This document shows positions 1 through 8,786 of a stretch of DNA of 21,888 bases, piece after piece. The stretch is from an uncultured Erysipelotrichaceae bacterium (lineage in GTDB: Bacteria; Bacillota_I; Bacilli_A; Acholeplasmatales; Anaeroplasmataceae), in contig CACZRY010000019.1 of assembly GCA_902783745.1 (NCBI GenBank), positions 1 through 21,888 of the forward strand. The letters are read 5' to 3'. Position 1 is the first letter of the stretch. Every line of letters starts with the position of its first letter. The notes beneath the pieces are model-generated. The model had not been told where the DNA came from, searched no databases, and saw only the letters and a list, made by a program, of their open reading frames with translations. Made by a program: the position numbers and the translations under genes.

Positions 1-2
1 AA

Positions 3-24
3 AAAGCTTCCCTAAGAAAGCTTT
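3..24 (-). terminator. Rho-independent terminator overlapping the end of the trmK-hydrolase gene
   Basis: On the minus strand a 9-bp stem (16-24 with 3-11, one G-U pair) closes a TTAG loop and runs into a T tract at the very edge of the window. The one weak pair is G-U when read as minus-strand RNA but C-A on the plus strand, which fits minus-strand termination. The TAG stop codon of the gene (12-14) lies in the loop and stem base, so the 5' arm is coding. The T tract is truncated by the window edge, so its full length is unknown. Confidence 0.6.
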
Positions 25-1418
25 AATTTATAATCTAACCATTTTAATGAATAAGCAACCCAATCCTCAACATAAGGAATAACCTTTTCACTATTACCTT
101 GACTTGATTCTTCATTTGCAACAGATAAACCATGTCCACCTAATGGGAATAAATGATATTCCGCATTTAAATGATTCTTCTTATAGGCTTCAAGTAATAA
201 TAATGAATTCATTACATTAACTGATTCATCAGTAAATGTACCCCATAAGAATAAATCTGGCATTGATTCATCAATTTGAGTTTCAAGTGATAAATAATTC
301 ATTAATTTTTCATCACCATATTTTTCAAATAATAAATTTTTAAAAGAACCTTGATGAGAATATAATTCATTAGATGTTATAACAGGATATCCTAATATTA
401 AAAGATCACATCTTCTAATACCATAATCCTTATTATGGCAATTTACCTCAAGCATATAATGGCCACCAGCACTAAAGCCAATACCAATAAGCTTTGATAC
501 ATGATAATCATCTTGTATTAAACCTATAACATATGCTAAATAGCTTTGAGGTAGAGGATATCTATCTTCTTTTGTTTCACGATAATTAACAATTACAACA
601 TGATATCCTTTTTCATGATACTTTTTCATTACAGGAATTTCTTCTCTTGGAGAAGTGTATTGATATCCACCACCTGCAGAAATAATTATTGTAGGTCTAG
701 TTTCATCATCAATCCAAAATGTTCTATAATAATTTTTTGTATCATTAATATACTCTTTTTCATTAAATGAAATACCTATTACTTCATTTAATTCACTAAT
801 AGTTCTTTCTAAATCTTTTTTCTTTTGTAAATCATTAATATCATTTAATCCCTTTGATAAGGTATTAATTAAAGCTTGATAATGATTTATAAAAGCTTCA
901 GGCTTATTTGATAATAATAATGGGCCATATTTTATTTCTTTTGAAGAATAATCACAAATACCATTTTTAAATACTATTATTTCATAATATTTATCATTAT
1001 CAGTTATTGCATATTCTTTAGAAATCATAAAACCATTGTCTGTTAAATATTTTCTTACAACTGCTGAATCATTATTAGCTTCAACAATAATCTTTTTACC
1101 ATAAATTTTGTTATATGATTCCTTTAATATATCCTTAATTAGGTTTCCACCCATTCCTGCAATAATTACTGTATCAAAATCATCAATGATTTCTTTTAAA
1201 CCATCAGATAAAACAGTTTTAATTCTACCCTCTAAATTGTATTCTAAAATACTTTCTTCAGCTTTTTTTAAAGGACCTTCATTTATATCACAGGCAATTG
1301 CAGTTTCACATCCATAATACTTAACCGCTCTAATTGCAGTATATGCGTGATCACATCCTACATCAACAACACATTTAGAGCCTTTAGCTAAGCTTGCAAT
1401 TAAATCTATTCTATCCAT
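12..1418 (-). CDS. trmK: TrmK (tRNA adenine-22 N1-methyltransferase) fused to an alpha/beta-hydrolase
   Basis: Residues 1 to about 215 are a full TrmK, the SAM-dependent enzyme that makes m1A22 in tRNA. Visible are the SAM loop DVGCDHAY (19-26), the family hallmark GMGG (88-91), a later YYEI segment (144-147) and the helical coiled-coil tail. TrmK alone is about 230-240 aa. The same frame continues for some 240 residues as an alpha/beta-hydrolase of the esterase/acetyl-hydrolase kind: an oxyanion-type SAGGGY (247-252), nucleophile elbow GFSAGGH with Ser316, Asp397 in GTFTD and His429 in GGHG. The triad is therefore complete and the hydrolase looks active. The gene starts 3 nt after rpoD with no clear ribosome binding site, which suggests translational coupling to rpoD. 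In many Firmicutes the gene after trmK is the Nif3-like family; here a hydrolase domain occupies that place. TrmK identity is firm; the hydrolase substrate is unknown. Confidence 0.9.
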   Translation of the reverse strand: MDRIDLIASLAKGSKCVVDVGCDHAYTAIRAVKYYGCETAIACDINEGPLKKAEESILEYNLEGRIKTVLSDGLKEIIDDFDTVIIAGMGGNLIKDILKESYNKIYGKKIIVEANNDSAVVRKYLTDNGFMISKEYAITDNDKYYEIIVFKNGICDYSSKEIKYGPLLLSNKPEAFINHYQALINTLSKGLNDINDLQKKKDLERTISELNEVIGISFNEKEYINDTKNYYRTFWIDDETRPTIIISAGGGYQYTSPREEIPVMKKYHEKGYHVVIVNYRETKEDRYPLPQSYLAYVIGLIQDDYHVSKLIGIGFSAGGHYMLEVNCHNKDYGIRRCDLLILGYPVITSNELYSHQGSFKNLLFEKYGDEKLMNYLSLETQIDESMPDLFLWGTFTDESVNVMNSLLLLEAYKKNHLNAEYHLFPLGGHGLSVANEESSQGNSEKVIPYVEDWVAYSLKWLDYKLKLS

Positions 1419-1421
1419 AAA

Positions 1422-2657
1422 TTAATCGTTATTAATAAAATCTTTTAATTTCTTAGACTTAGATGGATGTTTTAATTTTCTAATAGCCTTTGCTTCAATC
1501 TGACGAATTCTTTCACGTGTAACATTAAATTCCTTACCAACCTCTTCTAGAGTATGTGGTCTTGCCTCGATACCTTCATAATCTGGATCTCCTTCCTTAG
1601 GAATACCAAATCTTAGACGAATAACCTTTTGTTCACGGTCAGTTAATGTTGCAAGTACTTCATCAATTTCTTTACGAAGCTTAATCTTTTCTGTATATTC
1701 ATATGGGTCTAATGCATGTGGGTCAGAAATGAAATCTCCTAAGCAAGAATCTTCTTCTTCACCAACTGGATTTTCAAGTGAAATAGGTTCTAATGCAATT
1801 CTTTGAATTTGTTGAACCTTTTCAACTGATATACCCATACGTTCAGCAACTTCTTCAGGAGTTGCTTCTCTTGATAATTCTTGTACAAGTTGTCTTTGTA
1901 CTCTAACTAGCTTATTAATTGTTTCAACCATATGAACTGGGATACGAATTGTTCTTGCTTGGTCAGCAACAGCTCTTGTAATAGCCTGTCTAATCCACCA
2001 AGTTGCATAAGTTGAGAACTTAAATCCTCTATCAGGGTCAAACTTATCAACAGCCTTAATTAAACCCATATTACCTTCTTGAATTAAATCCAAGAAAGGA
2101 AGTCCTCTATTCATATATTTCTTAGCAATAGAAACAACTAAACGTAAGTTAGCATTAATAAGTTTTTCTTTTGCAAATTCTGCAGCAGCAACCTTAGCCT
2201 CTAAAGCCTCATATTCATCAGCTGAAATATTTGCTTGCTTTTCAGGGTCAGAATCAATAATTTCCTTTTTCTCTAAAGCTGCACGTCCTTCAACAACTAA
2301 ATTAGCAAATCTAGTTTCATCTTCTAATGATAGTAAAGCAACCTTACCAATATCCTTTAAATACATTCTAACTGGGTCATCTACTTTAATTGAAGATGGT
2401 AATACATCATAAGAGGTAATATCTACTTCTTCAACAGCGTCAAATGCTGATGGTCCGTCTTCGATTTCTTCTTCCTCTTCTTCTGATGGCATTACATCAA
2501 TACCATTCTTTTCAAGTTCTGCTTCAATTTTGTCATATTCATCAGTAACATCTAAATAGAATTCTTTAATATCCTTTTCATAAACGATATTATCATTTTT
2601 CTTACCTTTTTCAATTAACTGATTAAGTACTTCATTGAAATCAATCTGCTTTTCCAT
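1422..2657 (-). CDS. rpoD: Primary RNA polymerase sigma factor (SigA/RpoD)
   Basis: Housekeeping sigma factor, 411 aa, directing RNA polymerase to -35/-10 promoters. An acidic N-terminal region 1.1 carries a run of glutamates (59-66). Region 1.2 starts at DDPVRMYL (93-100). Region 2 covers about 168-240 and has [16 protein letters not shown], the [10 protein letters not shown] core-binding part and the [15 protein letters not shown] segment that melts and reads the -10. Region 4 ends with [20 protein letters not shown], which reads the -35. An AGGAGG lies 8 nt before the ATG and overlaps the dnaG stop. Compared with Bacillus subtilis SigA as I remember it, there is about 34 extra residues between regions 1.2 and 2 (about 125-160) and about 8 extra residues in region 4 (about 351-367). 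The order dnaG-rpoD is the classical macromolecular-synthesis arrangement. Confidence 0.97.
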   Translation of the reverse strand: MEKQIDFNEVLNQLIEKGKKNDNIVYEKDIKEFYLDVTDEYDKIEAELEKNGIDVMPSEEEEEEIEDGPSAFDAVEEVDITSYDVLPSSIKVDDPVRMYLKDIGKVALLSLEDETRFANLVVEGRAALEKKEIIDSDPEKQANISADEYEALEAKVAAAEFAKEKLINANLRLVVSIAKKYMNRGLPFLDLIQEGNMGLIKAVDKFDPDRGFKFSTYATWWIRQAITRAVADQARTIRIPVHMVETINKLVRVQRQLVQELSREATPEEVAERMGISVEKVQQIQRIALEPISLENPVGEEEDSCLGDFISDPHALDPYEYTEKIKLRKEIDEVLATLTDREQKVIRLRFGIPKEGDPDYEGIEARPHTLEEVGKEFNVTRERIRQIEAKAIRKLKHPSKSKKLKDFINND

Positions 2658-2669
2658 TCAATAATCCTC

Positions 2670-4520
2670 CTAATTATGCTTTACAAGCTTAGCTTTTAGA
2701 TTTGCTTCTTGTCTTTTTAAGGTTTCAACACTTGCAACAAGCTTTAATTTTGTTTTAGAATCAAGCGTTGTTGAAATTTGCTTTTGTGTTTGCTTTATTC
2801 TTCCTTGAATTGATATAATTTTTAGTTTGGTCACGCACTTTTCAATCTCAGATTCTTCCATCATATTCTCTGTATAATTCTTTCTCTTATATGCGCCAAT
2901 ATCTAAATAAAGCTTACCTTCATCATTTGGATTTAAAAGCTTAACAAAATAGCCTTCATTAAATTCATCGTAATTTGCATAATAATCATTGACTAATCTC
3001 ATCCAAAGCTTTTGTCCTGCAGGAGAAAAGCCATCAATGAAATTACCAATTTCATTATCAATTCTTAAAGCTAGATCCTTTCCTTGTAATCCAAGGAAAA
3101 TTAAATCTGGCTCACAAATATTATTCCATAAAACCTTTTTTAAAGGTCTTGCGGTCTCTATAACTTCTTCCTTTGTATTATTAATTGGATTATTAACAAT
3201 ACTATATCCTTGATTTGTTGCATGAGTTTGTTCAAATGCAATGAAATCTCTATTAACTGCATCATAGCTAGATTTTAATCTTTCAGATAACCTTTTTAAA
3301 TAATCCTCACGAATTATTGCACTTGGTTCGGATAAAATAGTTGAAAATATAATATTTTTAACTTCATTTAATCCTTCTAAATCTTCTAAATCTCTTCCTA
3401 TGAATGCTGTTTCAAATTTATATTGTAATGGATCAATAATATTATTCTCAAAAAAATCTAAGTAACCTTCATTACCAAATTTTTTGATATATTCATCTGG
3501 GTCCATACCACGAGGTAATAAACATAAATGAACAACAAATCCATTATTCTTAAACATATCTATTGCACGAAGTGATGCATGTATACCTGCAGAGTCACCA
3601 TCATAGCAAATTATTGCATGATTAGTGTATTTTGAAAGTAATTTAACCTGGTCTACTGTTAATGCAGTACCTAGTGTACATATTGCTTCTTTATTTCCAG
3701 CTCTATAGGATGCTATTACATCCATTTGGCCTTCATGTAATACGACACGCTTTTTTCTATTTATTTCTATTTTAGCCTTATTAAGGTTAAATATAGTTTC
3801 ACCTTTTTTAAATATTATAGATTCTCTTGAATTTAAATATTTAGGCTGTCCTTTTGCTTTATCTTCTTCTCTATATATTCTTGCAGAGAATGCGATTGGA
3901 TTATCATATTCATCAAATATAGGGAACATTATTCTATTTGAAAAAATATCATAATATCCATTATCATTTTTATCAATCAAACCAACATCGGAAATATCAA
4001 GTTCTAAAAATCCAATTTCTTTTAACACACTGTATAATGTATTTCCTATTTTAGGAGCAAGACCGATTTTAAATTCATTAATGATTGAATCATCAATACC
4101 ACGTTTTAATAAATATTCCTTAGCAATTCTACCTTCTTCAGATAATTCTAGATTTCTTTGGTAAAACTCTACGGCTTTATTCATTATGTCATAATATTTC
4201 TTTTTAGAATCAGTTTTTGTTTGCTGAAATTTATATTCTAATCCATTAAATTGATAAAGCTCTTTTATTGCATCTGCATATGGAATATTGTGATACTTCA
4301 TTAGAAATCCTAAAGCATTTCCTGAAGCACCACATCCAAAGCATTTAAAAATTTTCTTTTCAGGTGAAACCATAAATGATGGAGTCTTTTCATTATGAAA
4401 TGGACAAACACCCTTATAGTCTTTACCTTGCTTTTCCAAAGGAACATATTTAGATATCAAAGAAACTATATCTGTTGATTCAATTACCTCATTTGGAGTT
4501 GAAGCCAAGGTTGTCACCAT
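2670..4520 (-). CDS. dnaG: DNA primase DnaG
   Basis: Makes the RNA primers for replication at the fork with the replicative helicase. The N-terminal CHC2 zinc ribbon is visible as CPFH (39-42) and CFGC (60-63). The TOPRIM catalytic core follows, with HEGQMD (262-267, Glu263 the likely catalytic acid), YDGDSAG (306-312) and the later PDEY acidic motif (341-344). The C-terminal part, beyond about residue 430, is poorly conserved, as expected for the helicase-binding domain. Length 616 aa is normal. The start is uncertain: the ATG at 4520 has AAAGG directly against it, too close to act as an SD, while an in-frame TTG at 4508 has GGTG 6 nt upstream and would give 612 aa. The gene follows glyQS by 13 nt and its stop overlaps the SD of rpoD. 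Confidence 0.96.
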   Translation of the reverse strand: MVTTLASTPNEVIESTDIVSLISKYVPLEKQGKDYKGVCPFHNEKTPSFMVSPEKKIFKCFGCGASGNALGFLMKYHNIPYADAIKELYQFNGLEYKFQQTKTDSKKKYYDIMNKAVEFYQRNLELSEEGRIAKEYLLKRGIDDSIINEFKIGLAPKIGNTLYSVLKEIGFLELDISDVGLIDKNDNGYYDIFSNRIMFPIFDEYDNPIAFSARIYREEDKAKGQPKYLNSRESIIFKKGETIFNLNKAKIEINRKKRVVLHEGQMDVIASYRAGNKEAICTLGTALTVDQVKLLSKYTNHAIICYDGDSAGIHASLRAIDMFKNNGFVVHLCLLPRGMDPDEYIKKFGNEGYLDFFENNIIDPLQYKFETAFIGRDLEDLEGLNEVKNIIFSTILSEPSAIIREDYLKRLSERLKSSYDAVNRDFIAFEQTHATNQGYSIVNNPINNTKEEVIETARPLKKVLWNNICEPDLIFLGLQGKDLALRIDNEIGNFIDGFSPAGQKLWMRLVNDYYANYDEFNEGYFVKLLNPNDEGKLYLDIGAYKRKNYTENMMEESEIEKCVTKLKIISIQGRIKQTQKQISTTLDSKTKLKLVASVETLKRQEANLKAKLVKHN

Positions 4521-4533
4521 CCTTTATTTTTAA

Positions 4534-5925
4534 TTAAAAAACTAATTTTGATTCAATAAATTTAATAGCATCTTCTACTGATAAAGTTTGTTGTTCCATT
4601 GTATCACGGTCACGAACTGTAACAGTACCATTTGCTAATGTATTATCATCAACACAAATACAATATGGAGTACCTATTGCATCTTGTCTTCTATATCTCT
4701 TACCGATATTTGCAGTTTCATCATAAACTGTTGAGAAATGCTTATTTAATTCATCGAAGATTTCTTCTGCCTTTTCAGCATGGTTCTTCTTGATTAAAGG
4801 TAATACTGCAGCCTTATATGGTGCAAGTTCTGGAGATAAACGTAATACTGTTCTTTCAGATACCTTACCATCTTCAGATGTAGTCTTTTCAACATCGTAA
4901 GCACTGAATAAAACTGTTAATAACATTCTTTCAACACCAACTGATGGTTCAACTACATAAGGGATGTATCTTGTATTATTATCAGGATCTAAGTAAGTTA
5001 AATCCTTACCAGAATGTTCCTGATGTTGTGTTAAGTCATATGATGTACGAGATGCAATTCCCCATAATTCACCAAATCCCCAAGGGAATTCGAATTCAAT
5101 ATCTGTTGTAGCATTAGAATAGAAAGATAATTCCTTTGCTTCATGATCTCTATATCTTAACTTAGATCCATCTACACCAATTGAAACTAAGAAATCCCAG
5201 CAATATTTTCTCCAATACTTGAACCAATCCATTTCAGTACCTGGCTTGCAGAAGAATTCTAATTCCATTTGTTCAAATTCTCTTGTACGGAAAATAAAGT
5301 TACCTGGAGTAATTTCATTTCTGAATGACTTACCAATTTGACCTACACCAAATGGAAGCTTTCTTCTTGTTGTTCTTTGAATATTCTTGAAGTTAACAAA
5401 AATACCTTGTGCAGTTTCAGGACGAAGATATACTTCATTCTTTGCATCCTCAACTACACCTTGGAATGTCTTAAACATTAAATTGAATTTTCTAATATCA
5501 GTATAATCTAGTGAACCACAAACAGGACAAACAACATTATTATCCTTTAAGTATTGTGTTAATTCTTCATTAGACATACCATCTCCTGTGATTTCACCAT
5601 GAGTAAAATCTTCAATAAGCTTATCAGCTCTGAAACGAGAATGACATTTTTTACAATCCACTAGTGGATCTGAGAATGAACCAATATGTCCTGATGCAAC
5701 CCAAACTTCCTTATTCATTAAGATTGCAGCATCAAGTCCAACATTTAGCTTATTCTGCTTAACAAACTTTTTCCACCAAGCTTGTTTAATATTATTTTTA
5801 AGCTCAACTCCTAAAGGACCATAGTCCCAAGCGTTAGCTAAACCTCCATAAATTTCTGAACCTGGGAAAACAAATCCCTGTTCCTTTAAAAAGGAAACTA
5901 ATTCTTCAAGTGTTATCTTTTGCAT
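4534..5925 (-). CDS. glyQS: Glycyl-tRNA synthetase, single-chain homodimeric type
   Basis: Charges tRNA-Gly with glycine (also called glyS in Gram-positives). This is the single-polypeptide class II enzyme, not the bacterial alpha2-beta2 form. Seen in order: an N-terminal [10 protein letters not shown] segment, two CxxC pairs (91/94 and 133/136) that probably bind zinc, class II motif 2 around [25 protein letters not shown] (about 200-225, continuous in the protein), a motif 3 with [10 protein letters not shown] near residue 350, and a C-terminal anticodon-binding domain. I chose ATG 5925 (463 aa) because GGAGG lies 7 nt upstream; an in-frame ATG further upstream at 5958 would put that SD inside the coding region. 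The leader is only about 30 nt, so there is no T-box or glycine riboswitch here. It is the first gene of the glyQS-dnaG-rpoD-trmK unit. Confidence 0.96.
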   Translation of the reverse strand: MQKITLEELVSFLKEQGFVFPGSEIYGGLANAWDYGPLGVELKNNIKQAWWKKFVKQNKLNVGLDAAILMNKEVWVASGHIGSFSDPLVDCKKCHSRFRADKLIEDFTHGEITGDGMSNEELTQYLKDNNVVCPVCGSLDYTDIRKFNLMFKTFQGVVEDAKNEVYLRPETAQGIFVNFKNIQRTTRRKLPFGVGQIGKSFRNEITPGNFIFRTREFEQMELEFFCKPGTEMDWFKYWRKYCWDFLVSIGVDGSKLRYRDHEAKELSFYSNATTDIEFEFPWGFGELWGIASRTSYDLTQHQEHSGKDLTYLDPDNNTRYIPYVVEPSVGVERMLLTVLFSAYDVEKTTSEDGKVSERTVLRLSPELAPYKAAVLPLIKKNHAEKAEEIFDELNKHFSTVYDETANIGKRYRRQDAIGTPYCICVDDNTLANGTVTVRDRDTMEQQTLSVEDAIKFIESKLVF

Positions 5926-5964
5926 ATGTAAACCTCCACACTTAACACTAAATCGCATTTTATT

Positions 5965-5993
5965 ATTATATGATAAATCGTCAAATTAGTCAA
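5965..5993 (-). promoter_or_regulatory. Sigma-A promoter of the glyQS-dnaG-rpoD-trmK operon
   Basis: On the minus strand TTGACT (5988-5993) and TATAAT (5965-5970) are separated by exactly 17 bp. Transcription would start near 5958, leaving a leader of about 30 nt before the glyQS ATG. Confidence 0.8.
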
Positions 5994-6031
5994 GTAAACT
6001 GCTAAAAGTTAAAATTTATATTTTAGGTATT

Positions 6032-6053
6032 AAAAAAGCCCCAAAAAGGGACT
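6032..6053 (-). terminator. Rho-independent terminator after ysxC
   Basis: Minus-strand hairpin AGTCCC-TTTTT-GGGGCT (6053 down to 6037, one G-U pair) followed by six T residues (6037-6032), starting 5 nt after the ysxC stop codon. It separates ysxC from the glyQS promoter. Confidence 0.8.
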
Positions 6054-6058
6054 AATTT

Positions 6059-6661
6059 TTAAGATTCAATTTCTTCTAATTTTGGTGCTAATGATTCTAA
6101 AATATCTAAAACCTCATTAACCCCTTCTTTTTTCTCACTAGATGTTATAACCATCTTATCTAATGGATCTAATTCTAGTTTCTTAATTATTGCATCCTTA
6201 AAAGGCTTTCTTTCTGAATTTTTAAGTTTATCAGCCTTTGTAACAATTATTGTTACAGGTACATTGTAATGCTTTAAAAAATCATACATTAATTTATCAT
6301 CATCTGTTGCTCTTCTATAATCAACAAGTAAGAAAACCATTTTTAAATTTTCTCTTGTTTTTAAAACAGATTCAATCATTTTACCAAACTCTTGAGTTCT
6401 TCCTTTACCTTTTTGCTGATATCCATATCCTGGGGCATCAATTAGGTAAAATTCATTATTAATAATATAAAAATTTAATGTTTGAGTTTTTCCTGGAGTT
6501 TTACCTGTTCTTGCAAGCATTTTTCTATTGGTTAACGCATTAATAAACGAGCTTTTTCCAACATTACTTCTTCCTAAAAACATTACTTCTAAAGGAAGTT
6601 CTTGGGGCATTGAATCAGGTCCAACAGCGGATGTAACGTATTCAGACTTTATAATTCTCAT
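6059..6661 (-). CDS. ysxC: Ribosome-biogenesis GTPase YsxC/YihA (EngB)
   Basis: Small Era-like GTPase needed for assembly of the large ribosomal subunit. From the chosen start the G motifs are clear: G1 GRSNVGKS (30-37), G2 with Thr55 in TPGKTQ, G3 DAPG (75-78), G4 TKAD (141-144) and a G5-like SSEKKEG (164-170). Length 200 aa matches the family. ATG 6661 is preferred because AGGTG lies 8 nt upstream; an in-frame TTG at 6667 gives two more residues but sits only 2-3 nt from that SD. The gene follows the Nudix gene by 14 nt and probably shares its transcript. Confidence 0.96.
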   Translation of the reverse strand: MRIIKSEYVTSAVGPDSMPQELPLEVMFLGRSNVGKSSFINALTNRKMLARTGKTPGKTQTLNFYIINNEFYLIDAPGYGYQQKGKGRTQEFGKMIESVLKTRENLKMVFLLVDYRRATDDDKLMYDFLKHYNVPVTIIVTKADKLKNSERKPFKDAIIKKLELDPLDKMVITSSEKKEGVNEVLDILESLAPKLEEIES

Positions 6662-6675
6662 ACCCAAATCACCTC

Positions 6676-7128
6676 TTACTTCTTATGACTTAAAATAAAA
6701 TCAGCTTCAACTAAAATATCTCTTAGCTGTTGGAATTTTAATAATTCCTTTGCTGCCTCAATTGGATAGCTTCTTGCTTGAAGAATATGATTATCAAGCG
6801 GATTTAATGATTGTTCATTTTCATTAAATGTAGCTAAAAAATAAGTTACTTCCTTAATAGATTTGTTAAACACCTTATACTTAATTGTTCTTTTAAAACC
6901 TGGCAGAATTTCAGCATCTATGCCTGTCTCTTCTTTGATTTCTCTTAGGGCACAATCTATATTTGTTTCCTTGCTTCTTCTATGTCCCTTAGGAAATCCA
7001 TATGAACCATTAGGTTCCATGATTAAAACATACTCTGTATTTCCATCGCGCTTTGTAAATAAAACTGCTCCGCATGAAAATTCTCTGTCTAGTGGTTTTC
7101 TTTTCTTCTTTGCTTCATCTTTTTCCAT
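6676..7128 (-). CDS. Nudix hydrolase, Ap4A hydrolase-like
   Basis: Hydrolyses a nucleoside diphosphate linked to another moiety. The complete Nudix box GX5EX7REUXEEXGU runs from Gly48 to Ile70, with metal-binding glutamates at RE (62-63) and EE (66-67). The flanking pattern, SCGAVLF near residue 18 and GFPKGH just before the box, resembles the asymmetric diadenosine tetraphosphatase branch, but substrate cannot be settled from sequence. ATG 7128 (150 aa) has GGTG 5 nt upstream; an in-frame ATG at 7170 would lie upstream of the likely transcription start. The N-terminal segment is lysine-rich. Co-transcribed with ysxC. Confidence 0.88.
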   Translation of the reverse strand: MEKDEAKKKRKPLDREFSCGAVLFTKRDGNTEYVLIMEPNGSYGFPKGHRRSKETNIDCALREIKEETGIDAEILPGFKRTIKYKVFNKSIKEVTYFLATFNENEQSLNPLDNHILQARSYPIEAAKELLKFQQLRDILVEADFILSHKK

Positions 7129-7146
7129 AATATCACCACTTTTTGC

Positions 7147-7189
7147 AAAATACGTTTTTAATATTAACATAAAATCAAAAAATATTAAA
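7147..7189 (-). promoter_or_regulatory. Weak candidate promoter of the Nudix-ysxC unit, with an AAAATACGTTTT box
   Basis: A minus-strand TTTAAT (7184-7189), 17-bp spacer and TAATAT (7161-7166) form a poor promoter match. Just downstream, over the predicted start point, is the box AAAATACGTTTT (plus-strand reading, 7147-7158), identical to the one at the coaD promoter. The box is seen directly; the promoter call is tentative. Confidence 0.35.
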
Positions 7190-7217
7190 GGTAATAAATG
7201 TTTTTAAGATTTATTTT

Positions 7218-8786
7218 TTATAAATTATTTAATTTATCTACTATTAAAATTGCTGTTTTTAATCCATCAAGTGCGGCACTTGTAATACCACCTGCATACC
7301 CTGCTCCCTCACCAATAGGATATATTCCTTTGATATTTGATTCATGAGTTTCTTTATCTCGTAATATTCTTAAAGGAGATGAGGAACGAGATTCAATTCC
7401 AATTAAAATTGCATCAGGATTATTAAATCCGTGTATCTTTTTATCAAATTCTTTAATACCTAGCTTTAAGTTTTCTATTACAAAATCTGGTAAGAATTCT
7501 TTTAAATTACATAATTTAACACCATGAGGGTATGATGTTTTAATACTTCTTAATGATGATGCAACCCTATCTTCTAAGAATTCCTTAACTAAATTTGCAG
7601 GGGCTCTATAATCACTTGCAATTTCATATGCTTTCTTTTCATATTCATATTGATAATAAATTCCATCTAATGGAGATGATGTTTTATTATAATCACTTGG
7701 TTTTACATCAACTAATAAGGCTGAATTAGAATTTTCATTTTCTCTTGCCTCATTAGACATGCCATTTACAACAATTGTATTTAGATCAGATGTTGATGCT
7801 AAAACATAACCGCCAGGACACATACAGAATGTATATACTCCTCTATCATTAAAATGTGCTGCTAAATTATAATATGCTGCAGGAAGATATTTATAAAATT
7901 TACCATACTGTGCCTTATCAATATCTTCTCTTTTATGTTCAATTCTTACACCCATAGAGAATGCTTTTTGTTCCATATCAAGCTTCATATCATTATATAA
8001 AGTTTCATATGTATCTCTTGCAGAGTGACCTAATGCTAATAATAAATGATTAGTTTTAATTACTGTTTCTTCTTTTGTAATATTATTCTTAACATGACAA
8101 TATGTAATATCATCCTTTGATTCTGATTTTATATATGTTGTTGAAAACATAAACTTACCACCAAGCTTAATGATTTCTTCTCTTATGTTTTTTACAACTA
8201 TTCTTAAATAATCAGTACCAACATGAGGCTTTGCATCATATATTACATCTTCTTTTGCACCATGAATATAAAATTCATTTAAAATAAATTTTATTAAAGG
8301 GTTTCTTAGATTAGTTGTAAGCTTTCCATCAGAAAAAGCTCCAGCACCTCCCTCACCAAATTGTACATTTGAATCAGGATTTAATACTCTTTTTTCTAAG
8401 AATTCATTTAAATCATTTACTCTATCTTCTATCTTTTTACCACGTTCAACAATAATTGGTTTAGCATTACATCTTGCTAAATATAATGCTGCAAACATAC
8501 CAGCAGGACCAAATCCAACAATCACTGGGCTTAAGCCCTTAAAGCTTTTATATTCAAGCTTTATATCTTCATTTTTATAAATATTAATATTTTTTCCTTT
8601 AAGCTTTTCATTAGTATCTATTAAAAGCTTATAAATTATTAAAATATCGTCTTTTTTTCTTGCATCTATAGATTTAGCTAATATTTTATAAGTAAATTTA
8701 TTTAAGTTTAAATTTTCTTTAATAATATCATCTAATCCTCTTTTATCTAAAGGAGATACTTTAAAATTAGTTACTTCATATTTCAT
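7218..8786 (-). CDS. FAD-dependent dehydrogenase of the COG2509 type
   Basis: A 522-residue flavoprotein. The N-terminal 80 or so residues are a separate small domain typical of this family. The dinucleotide-binding motif VGFGPAG (90-96) is followed by a beta strand ending in VERG (113-116). A strongly conserved block NVQFGEGGAGAFSDGKL (140-156) and the C-terminal GEGAGYAGGI segment, about 30 residues from the end, are hallmarks of the uncharacterised FAD-dependent dehydrogenases. The reaction is not known to me. AGGTG lies 7 nt before the ATG, and the first 4 bp overlap the stop of the upstream flavoprotein gene (ATGA), so the two are translationally coupled. No clear terminator follows the stop. 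Confidence 0.85.
   Translation of the reverse strand: MKYEVTNFKVSPLDKRGLDDIIKENLNLNKFTYKILAKSIDARKKDDILIIYKLLIDTNEKLKGKNINIYKNEDIKLEYKSFKGLSPVIVGFGPAGMFAALYLARCNAKPIIVERGKKIEDRVNDLNEFLEKRVLNPDSNVQFGEGGAGAFSDGKLTTNLRNPLIKFILNEFYIHGAKEDVIYDAKPHVGTDYLRIVVKNIREEIIKLGGKFMFSTTYIKSESKDDITYCHVKNNITKEETVIKTNHLLLALGHSARDTYETLYNDMKLDMEQKAFSMGVRIEHKREDIDKAQYGKFYKYLPAAYYNLAAHFNDRGVYTFCMCPGGYVLASTSDLNTIVVNGMSNEARENENSNSALLVDVKPSDYNKTSSPLDGIYYQYEYEKKAYEIASDYRAPANLVKEFLEDRVASSLRSIKTSYPHGVKLCNLKEFLPDFVIENLKLGIKEFDKKIHGFNNPDAILIGIESRSSSPLRILRDKETHESNIKGIYPIGEGAGYAGGITSAALDGLKTAILIVDKLNNL

Noticed and set aside
5926..6031. Possible T-box or glycine riboswitch before glyQS
   Set aside because: The promoter at 5965-5993 leaves a leader of only about 30 nt, and no T-box sequence is present.
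6863..7207. Plus-strand open frame of 114 codons opposite the Nudix gene
   Set aside because: Antisense to a clear Nudix box, no SD, no recognisable domain.
7193..7215. AATAAAT/ATTTATT inverted repeat after the COG2509 gene
   Set aside because: A-T only with a 9-nt loop and no T tract; expected by chance in DNA this AT-rich.
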